A DNA stretch of 64,000 bases from the NCBI RefSeq assembly GCF_904846615.1, contig NZ_CAJHBK010000001.1, positions 1,798,001-1,862,000 of the forward strand. The letters run 5' to 3'. Position 1 is the stretch's first letter, and the number at the start of each line of letters is the position of its first letter. Of this stretch, positions 57,321 to 64,000 are shown piece by piece. The stretch is from Psychrobacter sp. JCM 18902. Lineage in GTDB: Bacteria; Pseudomonadota; Gammaproteobacteria; Pseudomonadales; Moraxellaceae. The notes beneath the pieces were generated by a model, which was not told where the DNA came from, did not search any database, and saw only the letters and a program-made list of their open reading frames with translations. The translations under genes and the position numbers were made by a program.

Positions 57321-57665
57321 TCAGTGCACCACAGAATTAGAGAATAAGTTCATCACCACGACACCGCCCACAATCATAGCGATACCAACCACAGCTGCCG
57401 TATCAAGACTTTGCTTAAAAAAAATCAAGCCAACGAGCGATGTCAGCACAATCCCCAACCCGCCCCATAGTGCATAAGCAATACCAAGCGGTATGGTTTT
57501 GATGGTTTGTGTTAATAAGTAAAACGAGATGGCATAAAGCACACCCATAATCAGGGTCGGCACCAAACGCGTAAACTGCTCTGACTTGACTAAAAAGGTC
57601 GTGCCAACCACTTCGCAAATAATGGCGATGGCTAGATAACCGTAGGCAATAGTGGTGGGACTCAT
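57321..57665 (-). CDS. Small multidrug resistance (SMR) family transporter
   Basis: A 114-residue, four-helix EmrE-like protein. The essential Glu in helix 1 (AIAIICEVVGTTFL) and the LWGGLGIVLTS motif are present. SMR proteins exchange protons for quaternary cations; some move betaine or choline. It is directly upstream of betI with one base between, and heads the bet transcript, so it probably transports quaternary ammonium osmolytes rather than drugs. SD AGGTAA precedes the ATG. Confidence 0.88.
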   Translation of the reverse strand: MSPTTIAYGYLAIAIICEVVGTTFLVKSEQFTRLVPTLIMGVLYAISFYLLTQTIKTIPLGIAYALWGGLGIVLTSLVGLIFFKQSLDTAAVVGIAMIVGGVVVMNLFSNSVVH

Positions 57666-57701
57666 AATTAGGTTACCTGTCTCAGATTGATCACATATTA
57701 A

Positions 57702-57717
57702 TAATGTATATACATTA
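57702..57717. promoter_or_regulatory. Perfect 16-bp palindrome upstream of the SMR-bet genes
   Basis: TAATGTATATACATTA, 37-52 bp before the SMR ATG. Candidate operator for the TetR-type regulator; it also overlaps a plausible -10/-35 zone. Pattern only. Confidence 0.5.
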
Positions 57718-57725
57718 AAGAAACC

Positions 57726-57738
57726 ATACGGTCGGTAT
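57726..57738. promoter_or_regulatory. ATAC-N5-GTAT inverted repeat, TetR-type operator candidate
   Basis: ATACGGTCGGTAT, within ACCATACGGTCGGTATTC, resembles GGTCGGT-containing operators of small TetR regulators. It lies next to the 57702 palindrome, upstream of the SMR-betI-betB-betA genes. Confidence 0.5.
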
Positions 57739-57896
57739 TCTATAGAAATATTCTAGTAATGTGAAGGGCTGTTTCTGATTTTTTTGTTTCGAAGAAGGTA
57801 CAGATTGTTTTACTATTCAAAAAGATAGCCGACTTGTCTAATCAAATTACCGCTAGATTTTATATCCAACCTACATGAATAAGGGTTTTAAACACT

Positions 57897-57952
57897 TTTA
57901 GCTCATTCTTTAGCCCATTTAGAGATTTATCGATTGAATTGAAGACACGCCC
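57897..57952. repeat. MITE family 1, partial right end
   Basis: Tail sequence TTTAGCCCATTTAGAGATTT then ATCGATTGAATTGAAGACACGCCC, matching the right half of family 1, followed by TA. The left half is absent. Confidence 0.7.
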
Positions 57953-58066
57953 TAGTCAGCAAATAATATTTTAGCGGTCAAAATTTGCCAAAACAGCCCG
58001 CTTTATAAGGGATTGCTGGTTATTTTTGACAGATAACAACAATATTTATAATTAATGGCATAATAA

Positions 58067-58092
58067 GGTTGACAGCCTATAACAACTTGGCT
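58067..58092 (+). promoter_or_regulatory. Possible promoter of tRNA-Asn
   Basis: TTGACA at about 58069 and the AT-rich TATAAC near 58078 are followed by a second AT-poor stretch. Spacing between the two boxes is not optimal, so the exact -10 is unclear. It lies about 75-95 bp before the tRNA. Confidence 0.3.
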
Positions 58093-58163
58093 AAAATGTG
58101 CCCCACATAACGCAAACAAGACAAGCAATAGCGCTTATCTAACTTATCGTTATACCAACTTAT

Positions 58164-58239
58164 TCTCCAATAGCTCAGTTGGTAGAGCAACGGACTGTTA
58201 ATCCGTGTGTCCCTGGTTCGAGCCCAGGTTGGAGAGCCA
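58164..58239 (+). tRNA. tRNA-Asn (GTT)
   Basis: 76-nt cloverleaf: acceptor TCTCCAA / TTGGAGA, discriminator G then encoded CCA. The D arm contains AGCTCAGTTGGTAGAGCA, the anticodon loop CTGTTAA has GTT at 58197-58199, and the T arm contains GGTTCGAGCC. All stems pair. Confidence 0.97.
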
Positions 58240-58245
58240 TATACT

Positions 58246-58280
58246 AAAAACCTTCATCATTATTTGATGAAGGTTTTTTT
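58246..58280 (+). terminator. Terminator after tRNA-Asn
   Basis: Stem AAAAACCTTCATCA / TGATGAAGGTTTTT with a short loop and a T run, seven bases past the tRNA CCA end. Confidence 0.9.
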
Positions 58281-58320
58281 ATGGTTGCCGTTTTCAATTA
58301 AGAGGATAGCCGCAATCTTA

Positions 58321-58490
58321 GGGCGTGTCCTCATTTTAAAAGTGGTGACAAAAATGAGATAAATTGCCGTCAAACAAGGACAGTAGCACAAATAATGTCG
58401 AGATATTAATAAGCTATTTGACGATGTTTGGCAAAATTTAGCCATTTTTATCCCATTTAGAGGTTAATCGATTGAATTGAGGACACGCCC
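58321..58490. mobile_element. 170-bp MITE, family 1, copy 3
   Basis: Same length and nearly the same sequence as 41-210, with perfect ends GGGCGTGTCCTCA / TGAGGACACGCCC and TA on both sides (58319-58320, 58491-58492). It sits between tRNA-Asn and the RHH gene. It contains a chance reverse-strand open frame, not considered a gene. Confidence 0.88.
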
Positions 58491-58612
58491 TAGTGCGATT
58501 GGCATGCTACGGTGTTCTTTTAGGCGTTTTTGTTGTATGGTAAGGATAGTTTTGATTGGGTTAGTTTTTGTCTGAGTGCTTTACTTCTACTCACTAAAAA
58601 TAATGGTTTATT

Positions 58613-58954
58613 ATGATACCTGTACGTGTGAAAAATAAGTTTTCTGATCATCCGCAAAAAATCATGCGCCCGATCAGTATTCGTTTGTCTGAAGAGATGA
58701 TTTCGCTATTAGAAGCCACTTCAAAAGAGTTGGGGTTTAAACGCATCCAAGGGCTTATTCGTTTATATATTCGTCAAGGGCTTGACCGCGATCATCAAGA
58801 CTACACCCTAGCCCATGACGAGGTGTTCATCGAAAGCCTGCGTAAACGCGGAGTCAGCCAGCGTATTATTGATGAGGCCATTGTGGTGACCCACAATAAT
58901 AATATTACTCACTCACTATCTGAGCTGCAAGAAAATGACCAGACTCATGACTAA
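58613..58954 (+). CDS. Ribbon-helix-helix domain protein
   Basis: A 113-residue protein whose residues 20-65 (RPISIRLSEEMISLLEATSK, then helix 2 with RIQGLIRLYIRQGL) match a CopG/Arc-like ribbon-helix-helix DNA-binding fold. The C-terminal half is helical and ends in a polar tail. No adjacent toxin gene, so it is not an obvious antitoxin. Probably a small transcription factor; target unknown. SD is weak. A terminator follows. Confidence 0.7.
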   Translation: MIPVRVKNKFSDHPQKIMRPISIRLSEEMISLLEATSKELGFKRIQGLIRLYIRQGLDRDHQDYTLAHDEVFIESLRKRGVSQRIIDEAIVVTHNNNITHSLSELQENDQTHD

Positions 58955-58990
58955 CCATTCAAACAGTCGTTAGGTGTTACTACTGTTAAT

Positions 58991-59031
58991 AAAAAAGACT
59001 GAGTTTGCTTAACAGCACTCAGTCTTTTTTT
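58991..59031 (+). terminator. Terminator after the RHH gene
   Basis: Stem AAAAAAGACTGAGT / ACTCAGTCTTTTTT with loop TTGCTTAACAGC; T tract on the forward side, A tract on the other, so it may work both ways. Confidence 0.9.
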
Positions 59032-59183
59032 GTGGGCGTAACAAAAATATGCCTATTTTGCTTGCGATACAGCATTTAGCGATAATTAAACACAACCTCT
59101 CATCAAACGAGGTATATTAAGAAAACGCTCATTATTTTGTTGTCATTCTTTATTATCCATAAAGATTTTTAAGGAGGTGTACG

Positions 59184-59918
59184 ATGGCGAGTTTACATCA
59201 ACGCTTGAATAAAGCTTTGTTATTGACGATTGCCTTAGCGATACTACCAATCGTTTCTGGTTGCTCACAGCCAACCGCGGATCCAACCAAAAAAACCATA
59301 CCGACCAACTCTGACCAGTGGCAGAAAAAACTCGGCACTACTTTTGAGCAGTTACCTGAATCTGAGCAGCAATTACTCAGCCGCTACATGTTGCGAATGA
59401 AACTCAGCGGTGCCTATGAGTCGGGGGCGATGCCGCGTACCACTATCAAGCAAGCCCTTGTGCAACAGCGTGAATACGAACGACTACATCCAAACAATCC
59501 AACAGGTAAAAAAAGCCCCATCGTCAGCAGCCAGCCAGCTTATAGTGCCAATGCGCAGAACTACCCTGTCGCTCTACTACCAGTCAAAACCAGCGATAGT
59601 GACAGCTTAAATCAAGTAAAACTGCAGTTTATGCTCTCTAATCACGGCAAGGTCGCCATTCGAAGCTTTAAGGGCACACTGACCATGCAAGATGCTAACT
59701 TGGCGCAGGGCAAAAGCTTTAACGTACCACTAACACAGTTTGACCCGCCTATTAAACCAGAGCAGTCTGGCAAGATCATCATCGAGAGCAGTATTGAAGA
59801 CATCAACGTTATGCGTGCCATTAAAAACACCAAAGACTTGACCATCATGATCAGTAAAGGCACATTGATATTGGAGAATGGGCAGGAAATTAAGTTTGAT
59901 GAGTCGTTAATGAAATAA
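59184..59918 (+). CDS. Lipoprotein of unknown function
   Basis: A 244-residue lipoprotein: signal with lipobox VSGC (Cys 27), an N-terminal helical segment with many charged residues (FEQLPESEQQLLSRYMLRMK), a Pro/Ser-rich linker, and a C-terminal beta-rich domain (about 125-240; VKLQFMLSNHGKVAIRSFKG, LTMQDANLAQ) resembling immunoglobulin-like periplasmic domains. Very strong SD (AAGGAGGTG), so translation is probably high. No family name was recognised. Confidence 0.75.
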   Translation: MASLHQRLNKALLLTIALAILPIVSGCSQPTADPTKKTIPTNSDQWQKKLGTTFEQLPESEQQLLSRYMLRMKLSGAYESGAMPRTTIKQALVQQREYERLHPNNPTGKKSPIVSSQPAYSANAQNYPVALLPVKTSDSDSLNQVKLQFMLSNHGKVAIRSFKGTLTMQDANLAQGKSFNVPLTQFDPPIKPEQSGKIIIESSIEDINVMRAIKNTKDLTIMISKGTLILENGQEIKFDESLMK

Positions 59919-59966
59919 AAAAACGCTACAGAATATTTATAAAATAATAGGATAAATATCCAGCAT

Positions 59967-60003
59967 AAAAAAGCCCCAATCATCACTGATTAGGGCTTTT
60001 TTT
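59967..60003. terminator. Bidirectional terminator between the lipoprotein gene and tRNA-Ser
   Basis: Stem AAAAAAGCCC...AATCA / TGATT...GGGCTTTTTT with a TCAC loop and one mismatch. It terminates the forward lipoprotein gene and, in reverse, the tRNA-Ser gene at 60009. Confidence 0.9.
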
Positions 60004-60008
60004 GAATT

Positions 60009-60099
60009 TGGAGGAGACGGAGAGATTCGAACTCTCGAAGGGCTACAAACCCTTGTCGGTTTTCAAGACCGGTGCATTCAACCACTCTGCCACGTCTCC
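60009..60099 (-). tRNA. tRNA-Ser (TGA), copy 1
   Basis: 91-nt class II tRNA: acceptor GGAGACG / CGTCTCC with encoded CCA, long variable arm (AAGGGTTTGTAGCCCTT), anticodon loop CTTGAAA with TGA, T arm GAGAGTTCGAATCTCTC. It appears identical to the copy at 60183-60273. Confidence 0.96.
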
Positions 60100-60138
60100 A
60101 TTTGTGCATTATTATAACGATATAAAATAAAAATGCAA

Positions 60139-60176
60139 CAAAAAAAGCCGCAATCATTAATAATGATTGCGGCTTT
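60139..60176 (-). terminator. Terminator between the two tRNA-Ser genes
   Basis: 16-bp perfect stem AAAGCCGCAATCATTA and its complement with a one-base loop as drawn (the true loop is larger); on the reverse strand it ends in seven T. It follows the 60183-60273 tRNA-Ser. Confidence 0.9.
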
Positions 60177-60182
60177 CGAATT

Positions 60183-60273
60183 TGGAGGAGACGGAGAGAT
60201 TCGAACTCTCGAAGGGCTACAAACCCTTGTCGGTTTTCAAGACCGGTGCATTCAACCACTCTGCCACGTCTCC
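60183..60273 (-). tRNA. tRNA-Ser (TGA), copy 2
   Basis: The same 91-nt sequence as copy 1, 174 bp away. The flanks are also similar (TTTGTGC, then TTATTATA...CGATATAA), so the tRNA and its flank were duplicated in tandem. Confidence 0.96.
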
Positions 60274-60435
60274 ATTTGTGCGTTATTATAGCGATATAAC
60301 ATAAGAATGCAAGCAATTAATTGCACGAATTTAAATTATTTTGATGCTATCGTTGATTCAGTTTAAAAAAGAGTCAAGGCAACTGCATGCAGAGGTATAT
60401 ATGATACTTGCAGTGAGGTTAGCGCGGTCACTCTA

Positions 60436-61626
60436 TTATAGAGAATTGACGATAGGTTTTTTATGAGAAGCCAGATGTAGACACATATCTAGTAATCTAT
60501 TGGCATAACCCCATTCGTTGTCATACCATGCAAAAACCTTGTACTGGCTACCCACTTGCATGAGCTGCTGACCATCAATGATCAAAGACTCAGTCTGATG
60601 GATAAAATCGCTAGAGACCAGTGGCTCATCCGTATAAGCCATGATGTCACGCAAATGTGCCTGACTGGCAGATTTGAGTGCCTCGCGGACTGCCTCGACA
60701 GACACATCGGGCGTATCAAAAACAAAAGTCACATCAATAGCGGCTACATCAATGGTAGGCACTCGTATCGAATGCCCATTTATCTTGCCTACCATAGCAG
60801 GCAGCACACGCTCTGTCGCCGCGATACTGCTAGAGGTGGTTGGGATAATATTATAACCAGACGCGCGCGCGCGTCTTGGGTCACGGTGGGCTTGATCAAG
60901 CACTGTTTGATCAGCGGTAACCGCATGAATCTCTGTCATCATCGCTGACTTTACCCCAAATGCGGTATCAAGCGTCGCAATCAAGGGAACCAAGGCCTGC
61001 GTGGTACAAGAAACGCTCGATATAATCGGCAGCTCACGTGTTAGCTCATCAGTATTAACGCCCATAACGATACAAGCATCGACATCATCGAATGGTGCCG
61101 CACCGATAATCACCTGCTGCGCGCCAGCCACTATGTGCAGTTGTGCTTGCTCATAAGAGCGAAAATGTCCGGTACATTCTAGTACCACATCGACACCCAG
61201 CGCCTGCCAAGGCAACTGCGCAGGGTTAGGTTCTGAGAATAAATTGATACAGTAGGTATAATTGTTTTTTGTCAGACAAAGCTGTGTGGCGCTGTCATTG
61301 TTACCGTCATCGCTCGCTTCATCGTTGCTACTTGCCACAATATCAGCACTGACCCCAAGGCGACTTAGGCGACCATGCGTGCTGTCAAACTTTAATAAGT
61401 GCAACAGAATGTCAGCAGGGGCTAAATCATTAATTGCCACCACATGGATGGCACGACCTAATACCTCAAAGCGCTCTAGCAATGCCCGCAAAACGTTGCG
61501 CCCTATACGTCCAAAACCATTGATAGCAATCCTCAGTGGCTGTGTGTGCTCACTAGATGCATGAAACGCCGCTGCTGCTATTGGGTCAGACGTTAATTGA
61601 TAAGTGGCGCTCGAAAAATCAGGCAT
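60436..61626 (-). CDS. Glyceraldehyde-3-phosphate / erythrose-4-phosphate dehydrogenase-like protein
   Basis: A 396-residue member of the GAPDH/Epd superfamily. NAD motif INGFGRIGRNVLRAL (35-49) and catalytic Cys 207 in SSVSCTTQAL are present. The usual Asn after CTT is Gln (Q210). The catalytic His is probably in TEIHAVTADQ. ELPWQALGVDVVLECTG-type and TDEPLVSSDF-type stretches recall Epd (erythrose-4-phosphate dehydrogenase, vitamin B6 pathway), but GAPDH is possible. A 30-residue N-terminal extension and an acidic insertion (about 96-118) are unusual. No gapA-like operon is around. SD weak. Confidence 0.78.
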   Translation of the reverse strand: MPDFSSATYQLTSDPIAAAAFHASSEHTQPLRIAINGFGRIGRNVLRALLERFEVLGRAIHVVAINDLAPADILLHLLKFDSTHGRLSRLGVSADIVASSNDEASDDGNNDSATQLCLTKNNYTYCINLFSEPNPAQLPWQALGVDVVLECTGHFRSYEQAQLHIVAGAQQVIIGAAPFDDVDACIVMGVNTDELTRELPIISSVSCTTQALVPLIATLDTAFGVKSAMMTEIHAVTADQTVLDQAHRDPRRARASGYNIIPTTSSSIAATERVLPAMVGKINGHSIRVPTIDVAAIDVTFVFDTPDVSVEAVREALKSASQAHLRDIMAYTDEPLVSSDFIHQTESLIIDGQQLMQVGSQYKVFAWYDNEWGYANRLLDMCLHLASHKKPIVNSL

Positions 61627-61801
61627 AAAAAGATATCGCTATAAAGGGATAAAAAATTGAGCACTACAAAGTCAGCGCTACAATGAGACAAAACCAACAA
61701 GTTGTTAATCGGCTCTAGAGATTGTTATATAAAAGCTAAATGGCTTTGGTGAATGCTTTAACCCTGAATTGTCATACTCAGTATCAAGACGCCATTGGGC
61801 A

Positions 61802-63727
61802 TTAAGGCGTTATAAAAATCAGTGCCAAACGAATAGCATTGTAATCAATACTTTGCTTAAGATGATCGAATATTGGACGCAATTTAATACTGCCATCATC
61901 ATTGAAATCATTTGGATTATTGGCGACTTTAATCGCGACATAGGCATTACCAACCGCCGTCATCACCTCATCCTCTGGCCGCAAATGATCACAAGCGAGA
62001 CTTGGATCTTGAGATTTTAGGTCAGCAATATGACGCATGATGGTCGATTGTGACAACTGGCGTGCTTGTGAGATTTCTGCAATCGACAAGCTTTCCTCTA
62101 ATAATAATCGCGTCGCAAGCAAGGTACTGTCCGACTTATCTGAAACTTGATTGCCCAGTTTCTGTTTTTTGTCTATTTGCGCCTGTTGTTGCTCGCGGCG
62201 CTTTTTTTGCAAAGTGGAGTAAGCGTCAATCACTGACTTACTCAGCGTTCCGCCTGATTTCAAGATAAACTTCTCATGTGCCTGCGTCATGCTCTCTTCA
62301 TCAAGCATCGAATAATTGGCATCAGCTTCATCAGACAATACTAAAAAGCGCTTATCTGCACCGCGTGCTAGCGGATCAAGCTGCAAGCTCATGTCGTTCA
62401 TACCCAGCAACTGCAAACCTGCCAGCGACTTTAATCGTGATAATGCCACATAGCCCTGCCCCAACTCAAAAGTACGTGATAAGTCAATCTCAGCAGCTTC
62501 AAGCGTCATGCCTTGCGACTTATGAATGGTAATCGCCCAAGCTAGACATAATGGCACTTGCTCATAGCTTGCGAGCACATCGCCCGTCTCATCTTCGATG
62601 ATCCATTCTTCAGGCTCAGCGACAACTTCACGCCCTGAATTGAGCCGAACCACGGGCATTTCTTGCGTCGTTGGCTTTTTAGATTTTGGTTTTTCTTTTA
62701 TGGCTTTTTTACTTTTGCCTTTTACATTCTTATCATTCTCACTTTCAGCACTGTCGTCATCGTCTTCGATTAAATCGTCACTACTGTCTTTGCTATCATC
62801 GATTTTAACAGCGGCAAAACCAATCAATTCACCCATCGTACCGTTGGACACGCCAAGTTCGGTATTGTTTTTGATAAACATTACCTTGGCACCGACTTTT
62901 AATACCAAATCATCTTGGGTACGGACGGTCTTTTTAAGGGTCTCAACCAGTTTACTGTCGCCCGTAGATGTGGCGGTAAAGCGCATCATCTCGCCCTCTA
63001 ACGCCGCAAGCTCTTTATCATTGATACTATTAACGTTGAGATTGTGGGTATAAAGACGGGTACGTTTGATATCGACATTTTGATCAAAAGTCGCCTCCAG
63101 CGCGGCAATCGATTCAAAAGTGACTTCCTGACGGCGAATTTGGTTGAGAATATCGTCCAAATCAAGCCCGCCATTTGCCGCTTCACTAACCTGCCTGTGT
63201 TGCTCAGACAGATAGCAAATATGGAACTTGGCATCAAGCCACGCTTCAGACATAAAGGCAAATTTTTCACGGTTGGTTTCACCCTTACTACCAATCGGTG
63301 GCAGCTGGAAAAAATCGCCCGCAACGACGACCTGAATACCACCAAAGGCTTTGTCATTTTTGCGGACATGCTTGAGTACTTGGCTGACCAAATTGAGCTG
63401 CTTAGCATGCAACATCGATATCTCATCAATGACCAATACCGCGGTGTCTTTTAGTCGGTCTGCCAAAAACTGCTTGCGTGATAACGTAGTCAAGTCGCGG
63501 TCGCTTAACTCATCTTTGATACCGATGCCGGACCAACTATGAATCGTTGTGCCATTCATGTGTGTGGCAGCAATACCGGTACTCGCAGTGACGGCGACAG
63601 GCACACGGCGCGCACGCAGGTAGTCGATATATTGATTGAGAGTATAAGTCTTACCTGAACCTGCTGAGCCAGTCAAAAAGACATTTTGACCCGTTTTTAA
63701 GATATCAAGAGCAGAAGATTGACGCAT
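61802..63727 (-). CDS. Pif1-type DNA helicase with C-terminal helix-turn-helix domain
   Basis: A 641-residue superfamily-1B helicase: Walker A GSAGSGKT (20-27), motif Ic-like TASTGIAATHMNG (48-60), Walker B VIDEISML (99-106), GDFFQLPPIG, SEQHRQ, and C-terminal LAWAITIHKSQGMTLEAAEID. A polar insertion near 310-370 runs from acidic (Asp/Glu/Ser) to lysine-rich. Residues about 520-600 (LLEESLSIAEISQARQLSQS) resemble the HTH_40 domain found after some helicases. It likely unwinds 5' overhang or G4 DNA in replication or repair. Weak SD. Confidence 0.86.
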   Translation of the reverse strand: MRQSSALDILKTGQNVFLTGSAGSGKTYTLNQYIDYLRARRVPVAVTASTGIAATHMNGTTIHSWSGIGIKDELSDRDLTTLSRKQFLADRLKDTAVLVIDEISMLHAKQLNLVSQVLKHVRKNDKAFGGIQVVVAGDFFQLPPIGSKGETNREKFAFMSEAWLDAKFHICYLSEQHRQVSEAANGGLDLDDILNQIRRQEVTFESIAALEATFDQNVDIKRTRLYTHNLNVNSINDKELAALEGEMMRFTATSTGDSKLVETLKKTVRTQDDLVLKVGAKVMFIKNNTELGVSNGTMGELIGFAAVKIDDSKDSSDDLIEDDDDSAESENDKNVKGKSKKAIKEKPKSKKPTTQEMPVVRLNSGREVVAEPEEWIIEDETGDVLASYEQVPLCLAWAITIHKSQGMTLEAAEIDLSRTFELGQGYVALSRLKSLAGLQLLGMNDMSLQLDPLARGADKRFLVLSDEADANYSMLDEESMTQAHEKFILKSGGTLSKSVIDAYSTLQKKRREQQQAQIDKKQKLGNQVSDKSDSTLLATRLLLEESLSIAEISQARQLSQSTIMRHIADLKSQDPSLACDHLRPEDEVMTAVGNAYVAIKVANNPNDFNDDGSIKLRPIFDHLKQSIDYNAIRLALIFITP

Positions 63728-64000
63728 ATATCTAAACCAATTAAGTTAATAGTAATAAGAAAAACAGCTTAAGAGCAAACAATAAGAGAAAAAGCTGCCA
63801 ACAATTATAACAGCTACATCTGTTTTGCGGACGACTTTCACCCTGATAAGCCACATAACTTAAAGTTATACGATACGAAATATATCATTATAAAAAGTCA
63901 TTATCGCTCATCGCTAAAGCTCAGTACGATAGGGTCATAGCTTGGTCAGGATGGCCAAATATTTATGCTTAAGTCGTTTGTTCTTAACTAGCCATAATAC
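63728..64000. other. Non-coding right edge of the window
   Basis: About 270 bp upstream of the helicase gene, AT-rich, with no recognisable gene, RNA or repeat. It probably includes the helicase promoter. Confidence 0.4.

Larger units (their letters stand above)
57739..58163. other. Intergenic region between the bet genes and tRNA-Asn
   Basis: About 425 bp with no gene. It contains the MITE family 1 right-end remnant (57897-57952) and, near 58067-58110, AT-rich sequence (TTGACA and TATAAC about 20 bp apart) fit for a tRNA-Asn promoter. Nothing else was recognised. Confidence 0.45.

Noticed and set aside
58260-58445. 61-residue open frame inside MITE copy 3
   Set aside because: It starts in the tRNA-Asn terminator, is not kept in the other copies, and lacks a ribosome binding site.
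58164-58492. Integrative element at tRNA-Asn
   Set aside because: The tRNA is followed by its terminator and a MITE; there is no integrase and no repeated tRNA 3' end downstream within the window.

Overview
The window reads as a chromosomal segment of a Moraxellaceae gammaproteobacterium, most likely Psychrobacter. This is inferred from the moderate, AT-leaning base composition, the protein families and the nar/Moco gene order. It could not be confirmed by a search. Genes are dense and mostly intact. I see no prophage, CRISPR array, plasmid origin or intact insertion sequence. Mobile DNA is limited to short non-coding elements with terminal inverted repeats.

Layout. (1) 0.5-3.8 kb: a TonB-dependent receptor with the CxxxM and HxM motifs of OprC-type copper receptors, followed by an inner-membrane TauE/SafE-like protein ending in eleven MNHEQ repeats. 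This is a candidate copper uptake pair. (2) 3.8-13.4 kb: a two-component pair with a double-receiver regulator, a lipoprotein, an oleate hydratase, a LysR regulator divergent from an old-yellow-enzyme reductase, and a small cupin-like protein. (3) 13.7-35.2 kb: a nitrate-respiration block. It runs narK1, narL and narX (reverse strand), narK2, narGHJI, a PpiC-type isomerase with a histidine-rich N-terminus, moeA, moaA, moaB, a mobA-like gene, moaC, moaD, moaE and modA. NarX/NarL sense nitrate, NarK1/K2 move nitrate and nitrite, NarGHI reduces nitrate, NarJ and perhaps PpiC help assembly, and the moa/moe/mob genes make the molybdenum cofactor. Near-palindromic NarL-type 7-2-7 sites lie 106-151 bp upstream of narK1, narG and moaA, so cofactor synthesis looks tied to the nitrate signal. 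(4) 35.2-43.7 kb: hemerythrin-like and CopD-like proteins, then a lipid A modification locus (eptA/pmrC, pmrA, pmrB, dgkA, a PAP2 phosphatase), a YceI protein, a thioesterase and a DUF3124 lipoprotein. (5) 43.8-50.7 kb: KtrAB-type potassium uptake, an EamA exporter coupled to an FAD amine oxidase, small proteins and a YgjP-like metallopeptidase. (6) 50.9-57.7 kb: choline-to-glycine-betaine genes betT, betA, betB and betI, with an SMR-family transporter gene one base upstream of betI. (7) 58.1-64 kb: tRNA-Asn, a ribbon-helix-helix protein, a lipoprotein, two tandem tRNA-Ser(UGA) genes, a GAPDH/Epd-like dehydrogenase and a Pif1-type helicase.

Three families of short TA-flanked or inverted-repeat elements are scattered through intergenic space: a 170-bp family with three full copies and several remnants, a family with TATAGTCA ends in two copies, and one 265-bp element with a possible transposase remnant. 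Two host genes take their stop codons from element ends or remnants. No wholly new system is evident. The best leads are the copper-type receptor with its repeat-tailed partner, the NarL control of moaA, the His-rich isomerase in the nar operon, and the SMR gene coupled to betI.
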